In this document: positions 1-11,639 of the stretch, piece by piece | Layout: each line of letters opens with the position of its first letter | How positions within the stretch are numbered: position 1 is the stretch's first letter | Assembly: GCF_963966145.1 (NCBI RefSeq) | Contig: NC_091054.1 | Location: 10,726,001-10,790,000 of the forward strand | Length of the DNA stretch: 64,000 nt | Reading direction: 5' to 3' | Source: Tenebrio molitor | Taxonomy: Eukaryota > Arthropoda > Insecta > Coleoptera > Tenebrionidae | The notes under the pieces: model-generated | Told to the model about the DNA's origin: nothing | The model's input: the letters and a program-made list of their open reading frames with translations, nothing else | The model's database searches: none | Program-made: the position numbers and the translations under genes

Positions 1-450
1 ATTTTGCATTTTGTTTCCCAAACGTATTTTACATTTTTTTTGGAACAAGAAATTTTGCATTTTGCTTCCCAGACATATTTTGCTATTGGGAATTTTACAT
101 TTTGTCCCAATCTTTTTTTGGGATTGTAAATTTTGTATTTAACTCATCAAAAACCTGTTTGGAATTGGAGATTTTGCATTTTGCTTGCCAAACGTTTTTA
201 GAAATTGTGAATTTTGCTTGCCAAACTTATTTTGGAATTGACAATTTTTCATTTTTCTTCCCAAACTTTTTTAGAACTGTGAATTTTGCATTTTGCTCTG
301 CGAACGTTTGTTTGAAATAGAAATTTTCCATTTTGCTCCCCATTTTTAGGAATCGATTTTCACCATTTGCTTTGCTTTTTTGTAATTGCAAACATTGCAT
401 CTTGCTCTCTTTCGACACCCACCAAATCAAAACTCGATACGTTTCTGTTT
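1..450. repeat. Degenerate ~40-bp AT-rich tandem array, block 1
   Basis: The stretch repeats a unit of about 40 bp built around ATTTTGCATTTTGCTTCCC, then AAACnTTTTTGGAATTG. Copies are diverged by substitution and small indels. All short reading frames here are by-products of the periodic T-rich sequence. The flank ending near 450 recurs near 1600-1650, so the two array blocks share their right-hand border. Confidence 0.85.
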
Positions 451-452
451 TA

Positions 453-687
453 AAGTGCGTCTATGGATATTTTGAAACGACTTTTTAAACACTAGTTAAC
501 ATTTTGGGTCATTTATGATGGTCTCATTACTAGGGGATTATTTACCTACCCTGTAACAAAAACTCTCGATGGTACCTGCGGATTATTGAAGATCGGTTAC
601 TCACCACTTTTACGACAATCTTTGTTAGCGGGCAATAAACCACTGAAGGAATCAAAAGGTCGTTTTAAAATATCGATAGACGCACTT
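453..687. mobile_element. MITE with TA target duplication, 235 bp
   Basis: Terminal inverted repeats of about 35 bp start AAGTGCGTCTATGGATATTT on the left and match the complement of the right end with few mismatches. TA flanks both ends (451-452 and 688-689). The related border near 1640-1655 reads straight through without the insert and so acts as an empty site. TA duplication and size fit a non-autonomous Tc1/mariner element. No coding capacity is seen. Confidence 0.8.
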
Positions 688-689
688 TA

Positions 690-1660
690 ATAATGAGATA
701 ATTAATTGTAAATTTTTGTAATTTTTGTATTTTGCTTCTCAAATTGATTTTGGATTTGGAATTGTACATTTTACTTCCCAATATTTTTTGGAATTGCGAA
801 TTTTACTTTTTCCTCATCAAAAAGCTGTTTGGAATTGGAAATTTTGCATTCTGCTCCTCAAACATTTTCAAACTTAGTTTTCTTTTTGATTTGTTAATTC
901 TGGATTTTGCTCATCAAAGCTTTTTTTGGAATTGGAAATTATTTTGCTTTTACTTTCCAAACTTCCCTTGAAATTTTATATTTTTCTTCCCAAATGTTGA
1001 TACTGTAAGTTTTGCATTTTGCTCCCCAAAGCTTTTTTGGCATTTTGCATTTTTATTTTGAATTTGGGAATTGTACATTTTTCTTCCCAAACTTTTCTGG
1101 AATTGTGAATTTTGCATTTTGCTCCCCAAAGCTTTTTGTGAAACTGTAAATTTAGCTTTTTGCTTTCGAAACTTACTTTGGAATTTTACATTTTTGTTCC
1201 CAATTTTTTTTAGCACTGTTAGCTTTTTTGGCATTAGAAATTCTTCTTTTTGCTCTACAAAATCTTTTTTGTAATAGCAAATTTTGTTTCCCAAACGTAT
1301 TTTACATTTCTTTTTGGAACAAGAAGTTTTACATTTCACTCATCAAAAGCTGTTTGGAATTGGAGTTTTTGCTCCCCAAACGTTTTTAGAAATTGTGAAT
1401 TTTGCTTCCCAAACTCATTTTGGAATTGAGAATTGTACATTTTTCTTCCCACCCTTTTTTGGAACTGTAAATTTTGCATTTTCCTCACCAAAGCTTTGTT
1501 TGAAATAGGAAATTTTCCATTTTGCTCCTCAAACCTTTCTAGGAATCGTGAAATACACTTTTTGCTTTTTTTTTTTGTAATTGCAAACATTGCACCTTGC
1601 TCTCTTTCTACACCCACCAAATCAAAACCCGATGCGTTTCTGTTTTATTAATGAGAGAAA
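690..1660. repeat. Degenerate ~40-bp AT-rich tandem array, block 2
   Basis: Same ~40-bp unit as 1-450. Positions 1281-1640 resemble 8-440 over their length, including the unusual border with a CTCTCTTTC-TACACCCACC stretch. This indicates that array plus border were duplicated as a larger unit of about 1.2 kb. No gene is supported. Confidence 0.8.
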
Positions 1661-3112
1661 ACTAACAGTCGTTACGTTAATTGCTTTTTAACAGTGTTTG
1701 TTTAAACCGTTGGTCATTATTCAAATCGTTATATTTGTTTATTGTGGGCATTAAGAGAGTAATTAGCCAAGTGGCGTCGACCTTCTCCCCCTTGTGCACC
1801 TACCGACCAGACCGAATCGATTCGTGAAGGTCTTTTTGCCACGGCTTGCTTACCTTATTGGTGTTTTGGCACCGTTAAAAAACTTTCCAAAAACCGACAT
1901 ATCACCCAACCACACTAGTTACAAACCAGTTTTTTTCCTTCTAACGACAAAATCCACCGGGACGAAGAGAGGAACTAAATCGGTACCAAAATTGGAAACA
2001 AATCGAAAGTTGCCTTATGTAAGCTGTTACGGTCTATTATGTCAGCTCGATTGTGGATACTTCAGAAATTATTTTAATAAACGGAAACGTAACAGGCGCT
2101 CGAGCAAAAACTGCTTCAGACACGAAATCTCGACTGGGACCTCTTGCGAAAACACCAAAGAGGAAAGCTCGCACCTTGGACATGAATTGCATGCACTGTC
2201 AGGCCAGTTTTCGATTTTTGCCAATTACGTCGACTCGACCATTACCTTGTTCTGTCATTAGTACCAGTCTAGCGATAATTCCATTATGTTTGTCACCTAA
2301 ATCATCCGTAAAAAGTATCACGGCTTCGATTTAATCGGACCTAACGATCTTTTCTTATCGGCCGTCTGGCGTGCGAACTGACTCGTGCAATTTAATGCGC
2401 ACGACTTGATTATTCTTAAGCGTACGGTTTATTAAGACGTAAATCGATGCTAAAATACTGGAATAATTCTCGTGTCATCCTCATTAACTTTTCCGACAAT
2501 TTATTAAATTGCCCGAGAGCCGTACGACGTAATCGATACAATTATGCTGCCTACTGACATTCTAACCGGAGAGGAACTCGCTGGAGAAGCGTTCAGCCGA
2601 CTTCTTTCTCAACACACGTCTCCGGATTTGACTCACGATTGGGAACTGTTCATCACCTTCTTTCACAATTTCTTCCAAATTTCCAGATTACTCGCTCCCA
2701 GTTCGAGATCTTGCGCCATCGTGCGCATTAAAAATCCATTGTCTCGTTTAGTTTATTGTCGCTTTGCAAATTCATCCAGAACTTTTGAAATCGTCACCGT
2801 GCATTGGCTCCAGATTCTGCCAGACAGCAACAAGCCCCACCTCTCAACGAATTATCTGGTTGCACGATTAGATTGTAAATACATAGGTTGCATTGAAAAT
2901 TGCAGCAAACTAATGTGGTGGTATCGATCGCGTCTAGAGAATTACATAGATTATGAAACAAATGTTTGTCCAGACCTGACACCTTGTCAAGTCTTTTTCT
3001 ACCCTACATCACAAGAGAAATTAAAAAATTAAATGGTTTCGTCGGGTTACAGAAGCTACAAGAGTTGCTGAATAATTCTGAGGAGTCGGTACCTCCAAAC
3101 TGGAAATAAGAT
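1661..3112. other. Non-coding stretch, no gene supported
   Basis: Two open frames are moderately long (1794-2261 and 2544-3032, both +). They show no recognisable domain, no splice context and codon use unlike the real genes of the window. A segment on the minus strand (2794-2982) is related to sequence at 13355-13515 and is listed separately. Confidence 0.5.
2794..2982 (-). repeat. Fragment of a dispersed, formerly coding repeat
   Basis: Translated on the minus strand this contains DKHLFHNLCNSLDAIDT. The plus strand at 13355-13515 encodes the near match NKHFFHSLFNSIDAIDT, and the similarity continues in DNA beyond that core. Two diverged copies in opposite orientation 10.5 kb apart suggest pieces of a transposable element or a duplicated gene. 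The family is not recognised. Confidence 0.5.
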
Positions 3113-3120
3113 GTAATTCT

Positions 3121-3418
3121 GGTAATTGTTCACTTTAACTACTTTTGGAATTTTCGCGTTTTTTCTGGCTAGACACCCTCAGGGCGTTCTCCTAGATCGT
3201 TTCCCACCATTCAAACCTTGTGCAAATGCCTTTTTTTCACTCTTGTTGTCTTTCAAGGTCACGTCAAGGTCGCGCCAATGGCTTAGTATAACTAAAGGGT
3301 AAGGAAAATTCATTTGCACAAGGTTTGAATGGTGGGAAACGATCTAGGAGGACGCCCTGAGCCTGTCTAGCCAGAAAAAACGCAAACATTCCACAACTAG
3401 TTAAAGTGAACAATTACC
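3121..3418. mobile_element. Foldback MITE with 8-bp target duplications, 298 bp
   Basis: Two arms of 108 nt (3121-3228 and 3311-3418) are inverted copies of each other around an 82-nt spacer. The ends read GGTAATTGTTCACTTTAACT. The octamer GTAATTCT flanks both sides (3113-3120 and 3419-3426). An 8-bp duplication is known for hAT, P and Merlin transposons; the GG start is less typical of hAT. No coding capacity, so it is a non-autonomous element that could fold into one long hairpin. Confidence 0.88.
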
Positions 3419-3681
3419 GTAATTCTGTCCAGATAAATCATTTGTACGTGGTAAAAATCAAGTTGGTCCAAGCCCTGAGGTACACCAAATTGAACAACAA
3501 CGTTGATAGATTTATTTAGATCTAGTAGCACAAACTGTTTTCTCTCACAATTTACATTATAATTAAATAAATATTGTTTAAGTTTACCTAACAATATATC
3601 ACGGGTGACGCAACGAGAGCTTTAGTAAAGTCAGGACAACAATTAACATATGCACGATGTTTCCCTTCGAACCGGAAGATA

Positions 3682-3976
3682 AAGAGCGTTCAAAAAAAAA
3701 TCAAGTCAAGTGACCTGGTGCTCGTTTTTGTTCCCGCTAACGTATGGCGTAGCTTCATCACCTGTCAAATCGTAGATGTCAAACGTCAACCAACAAGCAG
3801 CGTTCAGAATGATTTCTTTTGGAAAAAACTTCTTTTCAGAACCGATGGGAGTTTTCCTGGTTTACAACAAAATGATGATTATGTATTTGGAGGAAATGTC
3901 AAAGCATGCCAAACAACAAAAGAGAAAAGAAAAAAATGGTATGTTTGACCACACATTTTTTTTTTTGAACGCTCGT
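3682..3976. mobile_element. Probable TA-flanked MITE, 295 bp
   Basis: The left end AAGAGCGTTCAAAAAAA and the complement of the right end ACGAGCGTTCAAAAAAA match after one difference. TA flanks both sides (3680-3681 and 3977-3978). The same ACGAGCGTT terminus appears twice near 51185-51234. Inverted repeats are short, so this is less certain than the other MITEs. Confidence 0.55.
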
Positions 3977-3978
3977 TA

Positions 3979-6159
3979 TATTTCCATCGAAAGTACTTGG
4001 CGCCAGAGATTATTTCTAAAATTAAATTGACATCGAGCAAATAACCCAATCAATTTCTTTCAAACTTTCCAGCTCTTGACGAAACGTTAACTGTTATGCG
4101 TTCTTAATATGTAGTACTACAACGATGCTAGTACTTTTATTTGTACTTGTACTGACGAGTAGTTTTGGCTCAACATTTGTCACCATTGGAGTACCGTCGA
4201 CGAATTGTCAATAACACTAGAGGGGATATTGTATTCCTTCCTTTATTACCGCGTTTCGTACCAGAACCGACGGCTGACAAGCCGACCAAAGTAGTACTTG
4301 TCCAAGGTGAAAAGAGGAAATGTTTACCGTTCCTGCAACAACTGTTGACCACCAAACAATCGATTTTTGTCGCATTGAATACTGATCGAGAAAGTTAATT
4401 AAATTGTCCAACACATGAACACTCGTCGGGCGACATTTCAACGCTGTCTGGAACCCGGTCTGGACCCTCCCCTATCTTCCTCCTCTCGACTCGATCTACT
4501 TGTCAGAGTTCCGCAGTTATTTCCTGTTTTTTAATTGGAAGAAGAACGGTTTTGACTGAATCACCGGTTAAAATTTGTCGGAGTGTGTTTTCCTCGCTCA
4601 CTTGCTCCCGAGGACAATGCTCTTTAAGGAGCCGAGAGTCGTTCACTCGCGATTCACTCAACCTGACCCAATTCGCTCTTCGTCCTCCCCCAACTCGTCG
4701 TTTTTCCTTCTTGCCGTTGTTGAAAAGCAAAAACGTGACACCTTCACCGCCGCAGTACTTTCCCCACAAGCGGAATAAATTATTATGTAAAAAACTAGTT
4801 CATCGGACCGATCCAATCGGTTCTGTTCTCGTTACCGATCCTGACGGTGTGACTTGCGTAACGACCTGACGACGGGAGGGCCGTTCCAGACGAAACGTTT
4901 GCGATGCAGAGGAGGTCGTACCGTGTACGCCGAAACAAAACCGCTTCGATTCACCCGCTGCATTCTGATCGATCCGACACGGTGGCAAACACGCAAACTT
5001 TCCGAATACGACGCGGGTAGCCCTGGGCCGTTTCTGACTTACGACCCAACGCCGCGACCTCACTTTTTATCAATGAAAATCACAATCTCCACCAGAACGT
5101 TGACTTGGCGCGCGTAAACAAGCCAGGACCGGCGCCAGGACCGACCATCGGGCGACCAAAAAGTCTCCCATCGTCTTCGACCAGCACCAACTTGTCCCAA
5201 GTATATGGCCTTATGACGAATTTCTATTCTGTGCCAATCGTCTTGCCTCATTCCACTGGATTCTTCATTTTTCTTGGTCTTCCCATCTCAGTCGTTGGTT
5301 CTATTTTCTTCTTTCCCTGCGTTCTAGTTTCGTTTCTGTTGTCTTTACTCCTTCATCATATGGTGCTCAACACAATTGCCTTTCGCGGATGACTGACTCT
5401 ATTGTTTTTATACTTAATTCTGATGTTACTGTCTCAATTCTTATTCTATCTCTTCTTGTAATCTCTTATTCTTCTTAGAAATCTCATTTCACTACAACTA
5501 TCCATATATGTATAATGGACGACTTTCTGGTATGCTTGTGTTTTTATTTCCTTCGGTATTTCTTTCTTCCCCAGACGCTTCTAGGACTCCTCTAAGTCGT
5601 TGTAGTTTGTAACCTGTCCTTGTGTCGCAATTCTATGTTTTCTTTCTTTCGAGGATATTACCAAATTTTTCCTTTTTTTTACTTCCATGCTTATTCCAGA
5701 CGTTGGTCCTTCGAGCCAGACTCCCGCGAATTAGCAGCTTACGCGTCGCAGCCGGTGGATTAGAAGAGTGCACAGCAACTCCACCTCGGTCTTTCTTTTG
5801 AGCGATTTTCCTCGTTTCGTTTTGGCTCAGGTGGCGAGCCACCTTCCCCTAACAAACCGAAACTTCGCACCATCCGGGCCTCCGGTATTGATTAAATAAT
5901 AAAACGTCGGTCCTACACTCCTGAATACTGCATTAGTCAGTGGTCATTCTGTTTCGTGTGAAACCCGTGACCCGTGACTGTCGTTTTTGTTGGGGAAAAA
6001 AAAATGAACGCTCGCTGATCGTTCGCGGATATCCGGTAAGTGTATCGTTGATTGTTTCCCTTCATCTCGTTAATGGATTAATTTACGCGGCACGTAAACG
6101 CACAGGACAACCTGGACATTGCATACTCATCAGGTGAAGAAGCGATCGGAATACAATTA
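3979..6159. other. Intergenic stretch, no gene supported
   Basis: Frames of up to 105 codons overlap on both strands without recognisable domains. 5400-5530 is T-rich low-complexity sequence. Nothing else could be assigned. Confidence 0.5.
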
Positions 6160-6600
6160 GCGTGGTGGCCGCGCCAACTTTCACGACTCCTCTCGTCAAG
6201 GTCCGCAGTAAATCATCGGAAGGTCTGCAGTTTACCTTTCGGAGGAGGCGAGTGGGTGGATTTCGGCTTCGCCGTCGAAGAACCCCAAGCACCGGAGGGG
6301 ACCCTCTCCTCGGCGCACGTTCACTCGTTTCGACGTATTCCGAAAATAGCGACGTCCGTTTCCGCTAAGAGCTGTTCGTTGTTCGGAGGAGGAGGAAGCC
6401 ACCCCGAGTCGCTCCCGTGTCGGTCTGGCCGAACGTTCCGCCGGAAAACGTTTGGCCCCGGCGGGCGGCGGCGGGGTTGGACTCTTTTTTTTTGTTGCTT
6501 TTGTCCCATCGAGGGCGTCCTTTGTCGGCGGTTTTCCAGCGATTGCCGTCACCGGTCGGTTCTTTGCACAATCGTGAAAGAAATTACGCGATAAGTGACG
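6160..6600. other. GC- and CpG-rich island
   Basis: Base composition shifts abruptly to GC-rich with many CpG dinucleotides. Several overlapping frames stay open only because stop codons are rare in such sequence. No splice-bounded exon could be defined. A promoter, enhancer or untranslated exon are all possible. Confidence 0.4.
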
Positions 6601-7339
6601 GGAAAATTACGATGTTTTCGTTGAATAATTCAAAATATTGCTTTAATCGGCGACTAATCAATTATGTCAATAATAAAGTCTAGTCGTAATCGGTGAGGAA
6701 TGTTTTCAACTGTTTTTATTGTTTTTCCTATCGGAAATCACGAGGCGCGATTGGGTGAGGTTGCGAAACCGCCGCCGAAGGATCCGCGTCGGGAGCTCGC
6801 GGCGGTGATAAAAAAAACAACAAAAGGAAGATGGCTGCTGTTGTCGCCAAACGAAATCTTGCTCTCGTTGCCACAAAGGCCAAAGAAAAAATTTTCCCAA
6901 AAAGTTCCAAATCCCAAATCACTCAGAATTGGTCATCACTTGTCCTGTGATATCGGTGATGAATTGATGATAAATTAATCTTTTAAATGACGTGTTACAC
7001 GCTATGTGGTGGCATAAAACATGATAATAATAATAATAACAATAAGATAAATAATCAGTTTGTAAATATTTCTTAGTGATCAAGTCTAGCTTCGAGAACT
7101 GTTGGACTACTTAACAACGTAATTTACAGAGAAAAAAAAATGCAATAAAGATGAAGATGTCAGATAACGAGGATTCAAAAATTTATCGCCGTGCGAAGTG
7201 TAGACTTCTACTGATAAATCATAAACTTGACAATAAATCATTCCAACGAAGGATCGAAAGGAAGTCGGATAGATAAAATGTAAAACTGCGCAAATTAATT
7301 ACCGAGTCGTATCTTGAGCAATCAATTTCACATTTTTAT
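6601..7339. other. AT-rich intergenic stretch
   Basis: Contains a short (ATA)n run near 7024-7036. No gene or element recognised. Confidence 0.5.
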
Positions 7340-7640
7340 GAGAATTGCCGATGATGTTCAATAGTGAGAATGTTATTATGCAACTTTTGTTCTGCTACAT
7401 TTCCCACTACACACGATCCCCACTTTTCCACGTTCCATTTAAAACTGAAGAATTTCTTTAACACACCTCCTGACGTCTCCAAAGACACGAAACGAAGTCC
7501 TTGCAAAGAAGATAAGTGGAAATCGCTCGGTGCGAAATCTGCAGAGTACGGAAGCTGGGGCGTGGAACTTTTTGTACTCATAGCCTTGAAAGCAACGCTT
7601 CCAACATCCAACGCTGTAAAAATTGCAAAAAACACTGGCC
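7340..7640 (-). pseudogene. Decayed mariner-family transposase, C-terminal part
   Basis: On the minus strand one frame reads PQLPYSADFAPSDFHLSSLQ followed by GLRFVSLE. This corresponds to the mariner third catalytic motif (PYSPDLAPSDxHLF) and the following conserved LxGxRF segment. The frame upstream of this motif is not recognisable and no terminal inverted repeats were found, so this is a 5'-truncated relic. Family assignment rests on the motif alone. Confidence 0.6.
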
Positions 7641-9599
7641 CTAAACATAAAATACAACTTCCCTGGGTTTTCTTCCATTAAAAAATTACGGAAACATTTA
7701 TAATCGTTGAAAATTGTTCCTACAAAATTCACAAATTATTGCAAAAATTGAAATATCAAGTGAAGCAATTGTTTCCAATAACCAAAGATCACTGCCTACT
7801 TGATTTTCGTACATAAAATATTGTACGAACCACTTGCGTGAAGACATCTTCCGTTCATTCGCGCATTAATTAAAGGCACTCGCTCCTTCGTCGCTCGTGC
7901 TTTAAAAAATGCGCTCATGCGGGAACATCGTCTTCCCGCACTTGGTTCGTAAATAACTATTTCGCTTCGACGCTCAAAAGAGTCATTCGATAGTGGTACT
8001 TTTTCCACACTAAATTCTGCAAACTCCTGTCTCTCTGAAGATTTCTTTTCCATTTATTGTTTTGGGTTTGACTAACTTCTTCCTTTTTGAAAAATGCCGG
8101 GCCCAAAATAGACCACCTGGAGAATTTAGCACAATCTTCAAATATCTCTCGCAAATCTTTATTTCTTCGAAAAACAATTTAACCTTTGTTTTGATTTGCG
8201 ACAAACGGTTTTTTTTTTAATTTACCCACTGCAACAAGGCAGATATGGCTGCTGTAATTTTACGGTCACAGCTTCGCTAGTTACTTCTACGGAAAAATTC
8301 TCATTGTTTATCGAACAGTTTTAGTGCATAGCAGTTTTAAAAAATGTGTGACCCGGTCACCTTTTGGTATTGACTCTTGAGGAAAATTGCAAAATCAACA
8401 TTCCTAAGTGAGTAACACCTTCTGGTATCCATCATAAAAAAACTGGTCTAGACAATTCTGTTTCGTCCATCATCATGGAGGTCCCACTAAAGACACGTCA
8501 TTTGGAGCAACATCACCGCTAAAGAATTTGCAACAAGAGGAATTCTTCATCTCGCCCGAAGAGAAAGTTCTTCCGGTGCTTGCACCAACTTTTTGCCCTT
8601 TTGACAGAATCTACGACTCTCGGAGCTGGGACACTTTTGGCAGTTTTTGTAAGGAAAAAGTACCTACATGACAAAAATTCTTGTGGGCCTGAGAAAATTG
8701 TAGCAACGAAAAATAAAAAACAGTACTTGTTGGACATTTTGGTGTCTCCACCGTTACAAAAGGTCAAAGTTTCCACGTGTCGTCGTCGGTCGAACTTTAC
8801 AACAAACTGCAATTGTGAAACGGGAAAGTACAAATGATTCACTTATCTTTACACTGAAACTCAATTCGAGCCCGTCAACATGAGAACTTTCAAGGACGCA
8901 TGAATTTGTAGTAATTTCTTCAGACCTCAACACATTTATCCAAACGACTGGTCGGATGCAGTTTTGTAGTCGATTGCTCTTTACGGCGATGTTGATTTAT
9001 CGACATTTCACGTTGGGTAACACCGCAAAACACTTCTCAGCGTGGTTGAACCCAACATTCGACAACTGAAATAACTGGAGTGTATTTATACTCCGGTTGG
9101 GGAATCTCCTCCACGGATCTCTGGCTCCGACTCAAATCGTCCACCCACCCTCCCGATGCACCCATCGCCTTTTCCCCTTCGCTCCAGCCCGTCGTGTCGA
9201 ATTTTTGCGTCGTTCCAGTTCACTTTCTCCAACTAATCCTTGTATCAATATTTATCTCCAATTGCCAATTACAGTTACTCGACACACAGAAAAAGAACCG
9301 ACCGATCGATTTGCACTTTCACACCGCGATTGGGCGTGTTGTGAGGGCGCGTTCTTTCACGTGGGGAATTTCTGCTGGCGGCGTCATTACTCAATCAATT
9401 CAATTGGACCCATGTGAGGACGGTGCAATTGACGTTCAAGGTTTCGTGGAAACTTCTCAGTGCTCCGGTTGCAGATAGATGAAAAACGGCTCGGCGATCC
9501 AGGTCACGATTTATTTTCATAATATCGACGGCTTTTCGCAAACAATAAATAAATAGGGGCCTTGGCGACCGTTATCCTTTGTAAGGTCGCCGGCATCAG
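7641..9599. other. Intergenic stretch, no gene supported
   Basis: Frames of 65-132 codons occur on both strands but lack domains, splice context or consistent codon bias. A small palindrome, GGAGTGTATTTATACTCC, lies near 9078-9095. Confidence 0.5.
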
Positions 9600-10660
9600 T
9601 CATCGTTTCGAGTCAATTAGTGCGGGAACGGTACTGTTAGGAGGCACACATAATATCTGGACGGCGCCGCCCCCGCCGCCGACCTCATTAACTGTTGCGA
9701 ATCCGAATCCGCGTCCTCCGCATTCTAAATGAGCGAGCGTGAATGGGCACAGATGGTCGCGCTCAAAGGAGCTCTTGTTCGGCGGTTTTTTCGCCGCCGT
9801 CGGTTGGCAGCGTTCCATGGCGAGAGCCGGCTTCTTATCGCCGGCGAACGACCCGGATGGTCCCGGTGAAAGCCGAAAGAAACGGTTTGGGATTCCTTCC
9901 GCTTTCACTTTCATCCTTGGGTCGGATTCCGGGAGGGCGGCCGCCGCCTCCTCCTCGCGTGACGAGGCGAATCGCCTTGTTTACAAACAACACGAACAAA
10001 GAACTGTTATTGGCTGTCGATGCTCCCGTCCGGCGGATTACGCAACCGGTGCCGACGAGAAAAGATGTTAAAGGTACATGAACCGGAGACGACGTCTTCG
10101 ATTGCCACCTGAGACGGCGCGTTTCCTGGCGCCCGCGACAACCAATTAGACACGTGATGGCATCGCCGTCGGTGATCGCGGTCCAGATGGCGCCGATGGT
10201 AAATCTACCCGTCAAGGTCTGATCAGACCGCAACATTCACCTGTTTCATACCTCTTCTGTTTTCCTAAAGGTCACCGGGCGCTGCCTTATCCTCACTATA
10301 AATAGAACCGGTGTGTACGGTGGTGGCCGACATCGGATTTACCTTGCGACATGATCGTTATCGACGCCGGGGACCAAGTGAGACGCGACTCTTCTCCGCC
10401 GCGTTCTTCGACAAGTGTTAGTTGCGGCTCAGACCGACATCCTCGACAGATGGAAGCGATCCGATCGGACTTATCGCTTCCTCCCATCGCCTTTTCCGCT
10501 GCGAAGGGGAGATAAGACACGACAACGAGGGACGGCTTCACGCTCCTCCAAAACGCACAAATTCTTTTCTCCCCCTCGAATTTCATCTTTGCCTTTTCGT
10601 CAGATCCGAATCGGAAGATTTTTAAAAAATCCTTGCGCAGGGGTCACCGGATAAGAACTT
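9600..10660. other. GC- and CpG-rich island
   Basis: Long CpG-rich block with overlapping frames on both strands (for example 9739-10081 + and 9835-10236 -), as expected where stops are rare. No protein family is recognisable. It contains the TATA-like motif at 10297. Confidence 0.4.
10297..10305 (+). promoter_or_regulatory. Possible TATA box TATAAATAG
   Basis: TATAAATAG is a good match to the insect TATA consensus inside a GC-rich island. The expected start region about 31 bp downstream (CCGACATC) is a poor initiator, and no downstream promoter element was seen. It could serve a 5' untranslated exon of the gene at 14247, which has an acceptor site in its leader. This is inference only. Confidence 0.25.
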
Positions 10661-10739
10661 TCACCTTTCTCTCTCCACAAGAGATATTATTATGTATTTT
10701 TATTATTATTGGAGTAGTTGGACCAAATCGCAAATACGA

Positions 10740-11060
10740 GGGTCATTTGAAAGTTCGCCACCTGATACGGAGAGAATGTAATCATTCTTTTTTTTTTTAA
10801 TATGTATCTCTAAACTTCCTTACACACCAAAGTGTGTTTCATTCTTTGTAACATTCAAAGTAGCTGTCAACTGCAGTTCTGAGGTCGTTGTCTGCTCGCC
10901 AAGAAAAATTTTTTGACATCGGAAGGAAGTGGACGGAAGTCGGATGGATCTAGATCTGGCGAATAAGGCGGATGTCGCAGCAGATAGTATCGCTTTGTCG
11001 ACTCATACAATGGAAACTACAGGTGTATGCGCACGTGCATTATCCTGTTGCAAAATCTTT
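10740..11060 (-). pseudogene. Decayed mariner transposase with one terminal repeat
   Basis: Minus-strand frames read ILQQDNARAHTPVVSI (second catalytic Asp motif). After a frameshift comes HPPYSPDLDPSDFRPLP (third catalytic motif), then a segment resembling the mariner C-terminus (NDLRTAVDSYFE). The 3' end carries a mariner-like terminus CGAGGGTCATTTGAAAGTTC next to TA at 10736-10737. The matching left terminus was not found. In-frame stops and a frameshift make it non-functional. Confidence 0.65.
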
Positions 11061-11639
11061 TTTTTTTTGCTTTGCTAAACTGAGTCACTTTTTATTATTC
11101 CTTTTGAGTTGGCCCAGTACAGTAGTAGTACATCTTATAATTTACATACAATTCTTTTCACGGTATTCTATTTTTTTGGATTGCACAGAAAAAATGTCTT
11201 AGTTTTCAAAGAATCTCTTTATTTCTATTTTTCAAATTATTCAGTTCAATACATTTAGTCATTCAATGGAACCAAACACGGGAACAAAAATTCTGTTCTT
11301 TCTGAATTACTCCAAAAACAATACTTCCGACAACTCGAACTAGCGAACAAACAAAAATTCAAGATGCCAGATCGGGACTGTAAAGCGGCTGTTTTAAATT
11401 GTACTAACGCTTTCTGAAACTTCCTTATTCCTGTTGTCACCTTGTACGTTGCTTTGAAGATCCTTTCTTTCTATGTACTGTTGTATGTATATTTAATACC
11501 TATACAGGTTTATAAATTATCCGATTTTCGACATTTCCCACTAACTCAATAAAATAAAATATAATATAAGAACTAAAACTAACTAACTAAATAAAACAAT
11601 AACAAAATAGCAGCTTTCCAAATACAATTATCCCTCCCC
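11061..11639. other. AT-rich stretch containing the probable LINE 3' flank
   Basis: Low-complexity (TAGT/AACT)n sequence at about 11570-11600 lies just beyond the 3' end of the minus-strand LINE and may be its tail. No gene is seen. Confidence 0.4.

Noticed and set aside
9739..10236. Overlapping frames of 110-133 codons in the CpG island
   Set aside because: Stops are rare in such sequence; frames on both strands are equally long and none has a domain.
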